From Deltaproteobacteria bacterium (lineage in GTDB: Bacteria > Myxococcota > B64-G9), in assembly GCA_030591445.1 (NCBI GenBank), contig JAUVBB010000003.1, positions 1-53,412 on the forward strand: 53,412 bases of DNA. The letters run 5' to 3'. Position 1 is the stretch's first letter; the number at the start of each line of letters is the position of its first letter. Under the pieces are notes generated by a model, which saw only the letters and a list, made by a program, of their open reading frames with translations, was not told the origin of the DNA and did not search any database. Below, in pieces: positions 19,778 to 28,094 of the stretch. A program made the translations under genes and the position numbers.

Positions 19778-19924
19778 GTCATCCCCGAAAAGTTTCTGTC
19801 GGCACCCTCCGGGCACCGTACAATATAGGTGCCGTGCCATTTGGTACGGGGATCTCTTGAAAAACCCGCGAATACAGGATGTTAGAGAAACCTGGGTCCC
19901 CGACAAAAACGTCTCGGGGATGAC
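19778..19924. repeat. Palindromic REP/MITE-like repeat, copy 2 (extended, internal hairpins)
   Basis: Ends GTCATCCCCGAAAAGTTTCTGTCGG... and ...TGGGTCCCCGACAAAAACGTCTCGGGGATGAC match copy 1 arms; internal GGCACC-N10-GGTGCC. Confidence 0.8.
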
Positions 19925-19989
19925 GATTTCGCATTTATCGACAGTCTCAAAACAAGCAGGAATGAGCGAATTTCATGGTGAAGTTGGGG

Positions 19990-20541
19990 TCAGACGCGCT
20001 GGATGATCTCGTCGAGGGATTTGCGTTCTCTGGTTTTCGTGGAAATTCCGCGGTAGTGGTCGGGCAGATGGTCTTCTTCGGTACTGGGATAGCCAACGCC
20101 GATGATGACCAAAGGTTGATCGGATTCAGACAAATTGAACTGCCGGCGAACCTGGGTAGGATCGAAACCGGCCATGGGACGGGCTACCAGACCCATTTCG
20201 GTGGCGGCCAACATCAGGTTCATGGCTGACATGCCCAAGTCAAACTGATGATACTCACGCCCCGGTAGGAGGCAGTCGCTTCCTTTTTGGCTGTAGCCAA
20301 CTATCAACAAGGGTGCACGACTGGCCCACGATTTGTTGCCGCCGGCCAAAGTCTCCGCCCCTTTAATCCGCGAGGTCTCGGACTCCAGGAACAAATAGCG
20401 CCAAGGTTGGTTATTGAAACAAGAGGGAGTCAAACGGACCGACTCCATTAAAACCTTGATTTGATCGGCCTTTAGAGCTTCGCGTGAGATTGAGCGTGTG
20501 GCCAGGCGATTTTGCAATGTTTTTACGATTCGGTTTTCCAT
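19990..20541 (-). CDS. Nitroreductase family protein
   Basis: RSISREAL...SVRLTPSCFNNQPWRYLFL...FDLGMSAMNLMLAATEMGLVARPMAGFD. Confidence 0.85.
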   Translation of the reverse strand: MENRIVKTLQNRLATRSISREALKADQIKVLMESVRLTPSCFNNQPWRYLFLESETSRIKGAETLAGGNKSWASRAPLLIVGYSQKGSDCLLPGREYHQFDLGMSAMNLMLAATEMGLVARPMAGFDPTQVRRQFNLSESDQPLVIIGVGYPSTEEDHLPDHYRGISTKTRERKSLDEIIQRV

Positions 20542-20621
20542 TTCACACCTCCCCGTGAAAATTTGGGCCGATGTGGCGGAATGTCAACCATGCAGAGAGG
20601 ATGATTATGATTAAATCGCTC

Positions 20622-21722
20622 CTAGGGGCATTGCGCATAGGGCAATACCGGAAAGTCCAAACCGAGGTTTTCTGCTATTCCTCTGAATGTGAAGGTCTCG
20701 ATAATTTGGGTGGTATATTGGCCAGAGCTATCTGCCTCGATGAGCGCCTCCATGAGATCGCCGGTATCCTCAACGGAATGATTGTGTAGGGCCTGGAACA
20801 AGATCGGTTGAAAACTGCTTTCTCCAATTTGTGTTCGCAGCTCCCATAGCGCCGCACTTAGAATCAAACTAGAGCCGTGAGGCTCGGGGGCAGGCGAGTT
20901 CTGGGCTACGCACTGGGCAAGGGTTTGGGAGAGGCTGGAAAAAACCTGGTCTATGCCCTCCGCCTCCATGCGTTCGAGCAGAGAACGGCAATAATCACCT
21001 TTATAAATCAGATCATCGGGAGCAATCCGCGTATTGTCCAGGTTGCGATCGAAACCGGGCCATTGACTTGGCTCGATAACTGGGTCGCCGGTAAAGCTCG
21101 CGGCCAAATAGTCGGCCAGGGCTTCGTGTATCAGGCTATTGCCAATAGATCGATTCAAGGCAAAAACCGCATGGTGGCCAAACTCGTGGGCCATTACATC
21201 CACGTTCAGCAAGGAATGGCTCAGATCCCACATACCTTGTTCTAGCGAATAGCAAAGTTGCTTGCTCTCGATAACCGCTCGGTCGAATTTAAGGACCACT
21301 CGGTCGGCGCGCAGCAATTGTTGAACTCTCTCACTATCATCCAGATCCAAAACGTAGCCAGTCAACCAGTTGGCCATGTGAGTGATTACATAATACGACT
21401 GAACCTCGTTTAGGCGCGCATCGTCCAATCCATAGAGAAAGCGGTTGTCCTCGGCCCAGGCGCTTTCCCCCAAACTAGTGCTTACGGAATCGATGAAATA
21501 TCCGCGCAAAGAGCCGTCGCCTTGCAAGCAGGGAAGATCGCGCTCCTCCAGAGCTTCCGGATCTTGCCCCAACCAAACCTGACCGCGACCAGTAAAGTAA
21601 TTTGCCGGACAGAGCATGCTTTCCTGATCCTGCCAGACTTGCGGCTCATCTGTATTGCTGGACCCACAGGCAGAGACAATGGCCAAACAAGCAATCATGA
21701 ACCATGAAAATAATCCCATCAT
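20622..21722 (-). CDS. Putative zinc-metalloprotease-like lipoprotein
   Basis: Lipobox IVSAC; HEFGHHAVFALNRSIGNSLIHEALADYLAA (HExxH plus downstream E). Confidence 0.55.
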   Translation of the reverse strand: MMGLFSWFMIACLAIVSACGSSNTDEPQVWQDQESMLCPANYFTGRGQVWLGQDPEALEERDLPCLQGDGSLRGYFIDSVSTSLGESAWAEDNRFLYGLDDARLNEVQSYYVITHMANWLTGYVLDLDDSERVQQLLRADRVVLKFDRAVIESKQLCYSLEQGMWDLSHSLLNVDVMAHEFGHHAVFALNRSIGNSLIHEALADYLAASFTGDPVIEPSQWPGFDRNLDNTRIAPDDLIYKGDYCRSLLERMEAEGIDQVFSSLSQTLAQCVAQNSPAPEPHGSSLILSAALWELRTQIGESSFQPILFQALHNHSVEDTGDLMEALIEADSSGQYTTQIIETFTFRGIAENLGLDFPVLPYAQCP

Positions 21723-21815
21723 AATGGAAAATTATACCACTGGGTGTGGTTATGGTCAACTTGGCTTCCGGAAAATCGATAAAGAGAGTAAGTAATTGAT
21801 ATTACTGGAGCGCAC

Positions 21816-21843
21816 TTGACAGTTTAGGAAAGGTGACTATAAT
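21816..21843 (+). promoter_or_regulatory. Consensus sigma-70-type promoter TTGACA-N16-TATAAT
   Basis: Exact -35 and -10 hexamers with 16-nt spacer, upstream of the 49-aa sORF. Confidence 0.75.
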
Positions 21844-21908
21844 CCGCGTCCAATCTTGGGGGATACGTAAACTCTTTCCCGTTGGTATGACCGCCGGAGG
21901 ATGACTGC

Positions 21909-22058
21909 ATGGTTCAAGTGAAAAGTTCAAAAGATGAAAACAACGACCGACGTCCGATTCGCAGCAAGACAACATCCAAAACTCCTGCCCGCGCCAAAAA
22001 AATGCCGACCAAAGCGGTTCTGAAGCAGATGGCCAAAGACTGGGCACACGTCACCTGA
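21909..22058 (+). CDS. Small basic protein, 49 aa: MVQVKSSKDENNDRRPIRSKTTSKTPARAKKMPTKAVLKQMAKDWAHVT (not in supplied ORF track)
   Basis: ATG preceded by GGAGG with 8-nt spacing; consensus promoter upstream; GC-rich hairpin follows the stop. Confidence 0.6.
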   Translation: MVQVKSSKDENNDRRPIRSKTTSKTPARAKKMPTKAVLKQMAKDWAHVT

Positions 22059-22120
22059 TACTAAGGGCTGGCGCGCCGTTTTCGGCGGGCCTAACATAAA
22101 TCAATAAAGTCCTGAGCCAT

Positions 22121-22951
22121 TTAGTGGATGTCGGATTCCTTCGGTTTTTCCGCCTCTTGGATCACTCTATCTTTTCCCTGCTCGATGAGATTCTGGAGTT
22201 GTCTCGTTCTACTGCTTTCTCGTTCTCTCTGGTAGTCCTTGAAAATGTGCCAGCCCACGAAAACGCCTAGGGCCAGTACCAGCACCAATAACAGCATGAT
22301 GATGTCTCGAATGGTGAAGGTTCGGGAGAAGCGGTGAGACACAACCTTGGTTGCGCTGGCCATCGGCGGGGGTGTTGATACCGTCTCTATTCGTGGTTCG
22401 GTCGTACGTTTTTTTCGTTTGGATGTCCAGTTGGTTCCGAAATCACTGATGTCCAGGGGATCCATGCCGGTAGATCCGCCGGTTTCAAGCTGTTTGGATC
22501 CGGGATCGGTCTCGGTTAGCGGAGCCGTGGGCAAACCGGGGCCGGTGGGATTGGTGCTGCTTGACGGTGCTTGCTCAATGGCGATATTGCTCTCGGACGA
22601 ATCGAACAGGGAATTCAAGTTGGGCCCTCGCGTTGTCTCGGAGAACGGTTTTCGCCGGGGCAAGGGGGGCGGGGGGAAACGATCGGGAGTCGCGGCTTTG
22701 GGTGTTGTTGGTACCCGGTTTTCGACAGTTTCGGGCGCGGAAAGATCGAGGACCACGTGCTCGGTTGGCATCTGCTGATCGTCGAAAGAGGGCAGATCAT
22801 TTTCCAGCGCCGCGCTCATGCTGGGTAAGTCGATTTCCTCGATGGGCGCGGTTTCAGTGGGCGCGGCCTCGGTGGGAATGTCGAGCTCCAAGGTGTCTGG
22901 GTCGATCCGCGATCCCTGTTTGTTCGATTTTTTCTTGGTCATCATGTTCAC
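22121..22951 (-). CDS. Hypothetical single-TM protein with long acidic/Pro-rich N-terminus
   Basis: TM IRDIIMLLLVLVLALGVFVGWHIF; coding orientation consistent with neighbours. Confidence 0.6.
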   Translation of the reverse strand: MNMMTKKKSNKQGSRIDPDTLELDIPTEAAPTETAPIEEIDLPSMSAALENDLPSFDDQQMPTEHVVLDLSAPETVENRVPTTPKAATPDRFPPPPLPRRKPFSETTRGPNLNSLFDSSESNIAIEQAPSSSTNPTGPGLPTAPLTETDPGSKQLETGGSTGMDPLDISDFGTNWTSKRKKRTTEPRIETVSTPPPMASATKVVSHRFSRTFTIRDIIMLLLVLVLALGVFVGWHIFKDYQRERESSRTRQLQNLIEQGKDRVIQEAEKPKESDIH

Positions 22952-23078
22952 TCGTTAGCAAATGTTACTGTGAAAGGCCTTGCAAAGGCAAGATTTAGGG
23001 GAGGGACCGCTAGCCCCAGTGTTTGACACATTCTTAGCCAACAGATACCTTCTGGGCATCTCATATCGTGGAGAGAAT

Positions 23079-23672
23079 GTGGCTAATAAAAACAATGTGG
23101 AAATATGGTTGGTGCGGCACGGCCAGACCCATAGTAATCTTCAGGGCATCATCAGTGGCTGGGCCGATGTGCAATTGACTGACTTGGGCAGAGAGCAAGC
23201 ACAAATACTGCGTCCCTTTTTGTCGGAAAATCTTTTCGAGAGTGTCTGGTCTTCCGATCTGGTGCGGGCGATAGAGACGGCTCGCTTGGCATACGGAGAG
23301 CCGACCATCGACCAACGACTACGCGAAATTCATTTTGGCGAACTGGACGGAAAATCTTTCCATGATCTGAGCAAAGCGCAGCAGGACTCTTTGATTGCGT
23401 TTTTTGATTTCAAGGCCCCGAAAGGGGAAAGTCTTTTGGAATTGACCAACAGAGTGCATGAATTCTTCGACGGCTTGGCTCCCGGCCGGCATCTGGTGTT
23501 TACCCATGGTGGTGTGGTTCGCGCCGTAACCAGCAAGCTGGGGCCCGATCACTTTTTGCCCAATGGCTCAGTGGTTGGTCTGAATTGGTCAGACAAAAAG
23601 CTCTTGTTCATCCGCGAAAACGAAAAAAGCCAAGCCAGCCCGTTGGCCCTTGCCACCGGCGGGGAAAAGTGA
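23079..23672 (+). CDS. Histidine phosphatase family protein
   Basis: WLVRHGQTHSNLQGIISGWADVQLTDLGREQA, HFGELDGKSF, VFTHGGVVRA; GTG start with GTGGAGAG upstream, alternative start 22980. Confidence 0.85.
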   Translation: MANKNNVEIWLVRHGQTHSNLQGIISGWADVQLTDLGREQAQILRPFLSENLFESVWSSDLVRAIETARLAYGEPTIDQRLREIHFGELDGKSFHDLSKAQQDSLIAFFDFKAPKGESLLELTNRVHEFFDGLAPGRHLVFTHGGVVRAVTSKLGPDHFLPNGSVVGLNWSDKKLLFIRENEKSQASPLALATGGEK

Positions 23673-23698
23673 GACCTTCCTAGACGATAGGGGGACCG

Positions 23699-24085
23699 TT
23701 GTCAGAAAACACAATCACTACTATTTTGTTTGTAGATGACGAAGAGGTCGTGGGCCAGGTGACCAAGATGATGCTGGCCTCGCTAGGATACGGGGTGCTG
23801 TTTGCCAGCAACGGTGTCGATGCCATCGAACTTTATCGAGAACACCAAGCGGAAATCAGTTTGGTGATTCTCGACATGGTCATGCCCGAGATGAGCGGTA
23901 TAAAATGTCTGCAAAAACTCAAGGAAATCAATTCTGGGGTCAGGGTTCTCTTCACTACCGGGTACATGCAAGAAAACCCGGTGAAAAAAACAGATGACGG
24001 GGCTTGCTATCAAATTCTCACCAAGCCGTTTAGTCGTGAACAACTAGCTGATGCAGTGGGCCATGTTTTGACCAAACCGTCATGA
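23699..24085 (+). CDS. Stand-alone receiver protein
   Basis: LFVDDEE...LVILDMVMPEMSG...LFTTGY...ILTKPF; TTG start. Confidence 0.85.
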   Translation: MSENTITTILFVDDEEVVGQVTKMMLASLGYGVLFASNGVDAIELYREHQAEISLVILDMVMPEMSGIKCLQKLKEINSGVRVLFTTGYMQENPVKKTDDGACYQILTKPFSREQLADAVGHVLTKPS

Positions 24086-24125
24086 TTTGACAGGCCGAGG
24101 GCAAGCGGCTACGGTTTAGCAATCA

Positions 24126-25154
24126 ATGGCAAACAAGGCCCGAAGCAGTAGTGAAGTTTGGGGCACGGCGAAGACATCATTGGCAGTGGTATTTCTTGCG
24201 CTGCTGTATTGGGTTGTCGAGTCCGTGGTCGATACCCTTGTCTTCTTTCCTGAACTGGGTTTGTTCGGCAACCTGTTACCGGGTAGCCACGAAGTTACCA
24301 TGCGCTTGATTGCGATATTCTTGTTGGTTGGTCTGCTGCTTTCCTACCAGTACGCGATCAAAGACCGTGATGAGGCCAAGAAGAAACTGCAGATACAACA
24401 GACGGCTGCCATCGCCTCGGACCGGCTCAAGTCTCTCGGAGAGATGGCCTCTGGAATTGCCCACGAGTTGAGTCAACCGCTGATGGGTATCAGGGGATTT
24501 GCCGAGCATGTCATGCTTGGCTTTGACCGCCAATGGGATATGAGCCAAGCCGACATTCGCAAGATGATGGTTCGAATCGTGGAACAAGCCGACCGCATGA
24601 ATCACATTGTCGATCACGTGCGTATGTTTTCCATGGAATCGAACCGGCTGGAAGTACGTCCGGTGCAAGTGAATGAAGTGATCACCATGAGTGTCGAGTT
24701 GATGGCCACTCATATGCGCCACCGGGGTATCGAATTGGAGTGTGTGCTGGCAGAAGACTTGCCCAAAGTGAGTGCCAACCCATTCTCTTTAGAGGAAGTC
24801 TTGATGAATCTGACCACCAATGCCCGCGACGCTTTCAGGAAAGAAGCGAGTTCGGACCAGGAAGTGGCCGGCAAGATCGTTTTGCGATCTTCTCTGCTTG
24901 ACGAAGGCGAGGAAACTTTTGTGAAAGTGGAAGTGGTCGACGACGGCATGGGAATTGCCGACGAGGTGATGCCTCGGATTTTCGATCCCTTCTTTACTAC
25001 CAAAGAACCAGGCAGTGGCGCTGGGCTCGGCCTGGCCGTGGCCCGGTCCATCATCGAGAAAATGGATGGAGAATTGACCGTTCAGTCCCAGGAAGGGGTC
25101 GGCACCACGACCGGTTTCAAATTACCGGTTCCGTCCGCGGCCGATACGGGATGA
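24126..25154 (+). CDS. Membrane sensor histidine kinase (NtrB-like)
   Basis: Two N-terminal TMs; MASGIAHELSQPLMGIRGF; LMNLTTNARDAF; GAGLGLAVARSIIEKMDG. Confidence 0.9.
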   Translation: MANKARSSSEVWGTAKTSLAVVFLALLYWVVESVVDTLVFFPELGLFGNLLPGSHEVTMRLIAIFLLVGLLLSYQYAIKDRDEAKKKLQIQQTAAIASDRLKSLGEMASGIAHELSQPLMGIRGFAEHVMLGFDRQWDMSQADIRKMMVRIVEQADRMNHIVDHVRMFSMESNRLEVRPVQVNEVITMSVELMATHMRHRGIELECVLAEDLPKVSANPFSLEEVLMNLTTNARDAFRKEASSDQEVAGKIVLRSSLLDEGEETFVKVEVVDDGMGIADEVMPRIFDPFFTTKEPGSGAGLGLAVARSIIEKMDGELTVQSQEGVGTTTGFKLPVPSAADTG

Positions 25155-25160
25155 GCCAAG

Positions 25161-26540
25161 GTGACAATCATGGAAGAGAAACTGTGCATCCTGATAGTCG
25201 ACGACGAAGAGGTCCTGCGGGAAATGCTTGGCAACTATTTACGCCAGGCCGGGCACGAGATAGAAGAGGCGGACAACGGGCATGCCGCGCTTGAAAAGTT
25301 GCGTTCGGGTCAATACGATCTGGCCCTGGTGGACATTCGTATGCCCAAGATGAGCGGATTGACCCTGTTGGAAAAAATCAGTGAGATCCATCCGAATCTT
25401 CCCGTGGTGATTATCACCGGGCATGGCACCATGGACACCGCCATTTCGGCCCTGAAACTAGGGGCAGTGGATTTTCTGCTTAAACCGGTCAAGTTGCAGG
25501 AACTAGACGCGGTCTTGGCGAAAGTCGCCCATGTTTCTCAATTGCGAAAAGACAAAAGCAGATTAAAGCAGACCATCGGTTTTATCCAGAGCACGACCCA
25601 TCCCCGCGGCAACGAAGGTGAGCTAAAGGGTGTCGATCCGGCTACGCAAGAGATCAGGAAGCAGATACAACTAGCGGTCAAGGGTCAATGCGATACCATT
25701 TTGATTACGGGCGACACTGGTACCGGCAAAGATGTCGTGGCCCGTGAAATCCACGCTTTAGCCAGCACACCGAAAGATCCCTTCATCCCGGTCAGTTGTC
25801 CCGCCATTCCCGATTCCCTGGTGGAGAGCGAGTTGTTTGGCCACGTAATGGGCGCTTTTACCGGTGCCATGGAAGACCGGGCCGGATGCTTCGAGCTGGC
25901 TCATGGGGGCAGCTTGTTCCTGGACGAGATCGGAGATTTGTCCGCGGCCGCCCAGGCCAAGTTGCTGCGGGTGCTGGAGACGCGTATGGTACGCCCATTG
26001 GGCGCTGCCCGGGAAATACAGGTAAAACTTAGGGTTATCGCGGCCACCAATGTTTCGCTGGAGGATGCAGTAAGAAATCGCAAGTTTAGAGCAGACCTCT
26101 TGTATCGTCTCAACGTTTATGCCATTCACTTGCTCCCCTTGCGCGAGCGCCCCAAGGATATTCTCCCCCTGGCCGATCATTTCCTGTCATCCTATGCCCA
26201 GGCCCGCAATCTACAATTTGACGGCTTTTCTCCAGAAGCTCGCCAACGACTCGAAGAGATGGACTATGCCGGAAACGTGCGTGAGCTTCGCAACATGGTC
26301 GAGCGCGCCGCCATATTACGAAGCGAAGGCCGCATCGAGGCCGATGACCTGATTCAGATGGGCCGACGCACTAAGCCGGTCAGCAATAATGCCAACCCAG
26401 TCGATAAAAAAGACGCCGAGCGCAAGCGTATCTTGGATGCCCTGGAAAAAACAAAATGGAACCGCCGTGAAGCGGCCAAAACCCTGGGCATTCCGTATTC
26501 CACCCTCCGCTATCGTATAGAGAAATTGAACATCTCTTGA
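25161..26540 (+). CDS. Sigma-54-dependent response regulator (NtrC family)
   Basis: REC LVDIRMPKMSG; AAA+ GDTGTGKDVVAREIH; sigma-54 contact GAFTGA; Fis-type HTH NRREAAKTLGIPYSTLRYRIEKL. Confidence 0.93.
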   Translation: MTIMEEKLCILIVDDEEVLREMLGNYLRQAGHEIEEADNGHAALEKLRSGQYDLALVDIRMPKMSGLTLLEKISEIHPNLPVVIITGHGTMDTAISALKLGAVDFLLKPVKLQELDAVLAKVAHVSQLRKDKSRLKQTIGFIQSTTHPRGNEGELKGVDPATQEIRKQIQLAVKGQCDTILITGDTGTGKDVVAREIHALASTPKDPFIPVSCPAIPDSLVESELFGHVMGAFTGAMEDRAGCFELAHGGSLFLDEIGDLSAAAQAKLLRVLETRMVRPLGAAREIQVKLRVIAATNVSLEDAVRNRKFRADLLYRLNVYAIHLLPLRERPKDILPLADHFLSSYAQARNLQFDGFSPEARQRLEEMDYAGNVRELRNMVERAAILRSEGRIEADDLIQMGRRTKPVSNNANPVDKKDAERKRILDALEKTKWNRREAAKTLGIPYSTLRYRIEKLNIS

Positions 26541-26646
26541 TGGCGAAAGCCTAATCATTCAATTCATTTTCAGTGATGAGATACACGCGACGCTTGTCGG
26601 TCTGCTATCTAATGTTAATCTTGGTAACTTTTGTTAGTAAGAATTG

Positions 26647-26666
26647 ACAAGAAGGGCTGTTCTTGT
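26647..26666. promoter_or_regulatory. Inverted repeat ACAAGAA-N6-TTCTTGT, candidate activator (UAS) site
   Basis: Perfect 7+7 nt inverted repeat about 75 nt upstream of the -24 element at 26742. Confidence 0.5.
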
Positions 26667-26741
26667 TTGCCGACAGGTCCCGGTCATAGAAAAACTACAA
26701 ACTTTAGGTAGGGTTACAAGGTTCGCTCCTGGGCGGTTTTG

Positions 26742-26757
26742 TGGCATGAGACTTGCT
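26742..26757 (+). promoter_or_regulatory. Sigma-54 (-24/-12) promoter TGGCATGAGACTTGCT
   Basis: TGGCA-N6-TTGCT with correct GG/GC spacing, between the NtrC-type gene and the next REC gene. Confidence 0.75.
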
Positions 26758-26799
26758 TCTAAGATGTGAATTGCTTGGTCGCAGGAGGAGAAAGGGTTC

Positions 26800-27189
26800 A
26801 TGCGCATCTGTCTCACAGATTACCAACCCTTGGTGCTGACCATGCTCGGTGATTTTCTCAGGGATTTGGGGCACGAGGTTTTTTGCGCCAATTCGGGAGA
26901 ACAAATGCTGCAAGCGCTTGACCAAAGTGAGAAGCCAATAGACTTGGTGATTGCTGATTTGGAAATGCCGGGTTGCTCGGGCAATAGTCTGGTGCGCAAG
27001 CTTCACGAATTGTTTCCCAAAATCCCTATTATTTTGATGACCGGGGCGGCTTTGAATCTTTCTCCGCAGGATGCCCTGGCGAGTGGTGTTCAGGCTTTTC
27101 TGCGTAAACCCATTTGGTTGAGTGAGCTGGAGCTATTGCTGGCACGGATATCCCACCGTGACGCCAATGGGAAAGTTGAATCCCACTGA
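26800..27189 (+). CDS. Stand-alone receiver protein
   Basis: LVIADLEMPGCSG...ILMTGA...FLRKPI; GGAGGAG RBS. Confidence 0.85.
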   Translation: MRICLTDYQPLVLTMLGDFLRDLGHEVFCANSGEQMLQALDQSEKPIDLVIADLEMPGCSGNSLVRKLHELFPKIPIILMTGAALNLSPQDALASGVQAFLRKPIWLSELELLLARISHRDANGKVESH

Positions 27190-27226
27190 AAGAAGCGGCC
27201 GGCGATAGTACGCTCAGGAGGAAGAA

Positions 27227-28066
27227 ATGACGGAAAAACAGGTTCCGGAAAATGCATTGCGCATGCTTCAGGTTTTCGAAGAAGGCAAACGCTTTACGGA
27301 AGATCTGATGAAAGAGAACGAGAATCTGCGCCTGGTGGTGGCCAAGCTCAAGAATGAGAGCAAGGAACTGGAGAAAAAATACATCCAGGTGGATGTGCCA
27401 CGCATGCGCGAGAAGATGCGAATTTTGGAGGCGGAACTTCACGAATCGCGAGAAGAGAACGAAGAACTGCGGAACCAGTTTTCTTCGGTGGAGGAAGAGA
27501 ACCGGGAGTTTGCCGATCGCTACATCCAGGTGGAGCGGCAGAACTCTGATTTGATCAACATGTATGTGGCAACTTATCGCCTGCACTCCACCCTGGATTA
27601 TGACGAGGTTCTTCAGGTCGTGAAGGAAATCATCATCAACATGATCGGAACCGAATCCTTCGGCATATATTTGATTGATGAAAAAGAGAAGCGACTGGTC
27701 ATGATTGCCAACGAAGGCCTGGATGTCCAGAGCAATGAGTCGGTTCCACTGGCCGAGGGCTCGCTGGGCAAAGCGGCGCAGACCGGTCAAATTGTGTTGC
27801 GCGAGGACGTACATACCCAAAACGCAGACAGCGAGCCTATCGCTTGTGTGCCCTTGAAGGTAGGGGATCGAGTCATGGGCGTCATCGGTATCCAAAGTCT
27901 GCTGTTACAGAAGGATGGGTTTCAGGCACTGGACCACGAGTTGTTCGAAATGTTGGGTGGCCACGCTGCCACCGCGATTTACGGGGCCCGGCTTTACTCC
28001 GTTTCGGAAAGAAAGCGCAGTACCCTGGAGGGTTTTATCGACCTGATTAAATCGGACGGGAGTTAG
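27227..28066 (+). CDS. Coiled-coil + GAF domain protein
   Basis: Long heptad-rich N-term; GAF-like STLDYDEVLQVVKEIIINMIGTESFGIYLIDEKEKRLVMIANEGL. Confidence 0.75.
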   Translation: MTEKQVPENALRMLQVFEEGKRFTEDLMKENENLRLVVAKLKNESKELEKKYIQVDVPRMREKMRILEAELHESREENEELRNQFSSVEEENREFADRYIQVERQNSDLINMYVATYRLHSTLDYDEVLQVVKEIIINMIGTESFGIYLIDEKEKRLVMIANEGLDVQSNESVPLAEGSLGKAAQTGQIVLREDVHTQNADSEPIACVPLKVGDRVMGVIGIQSLLLQKDGFQALDHELFEMLGGHAATAIYGARLYSVSERKRSTLEGFIDLIKSDGS

Positions 28067-28094
28067 TACCCGATAAAGATTTGGGAGGAGAGAC

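Noticed and set aside
21802-22047. 81-aa - strand ORF
   Set aside because: Opposite the 49-aa sORF, which has better promoter and RBS evidence
27029-27895. 288-aa - strand ORF
   Set aside because: Antisense to the REC and coiled-coil/GAF genes; His/Phe/Leu-biased translation typical of reverse-strand artefacts
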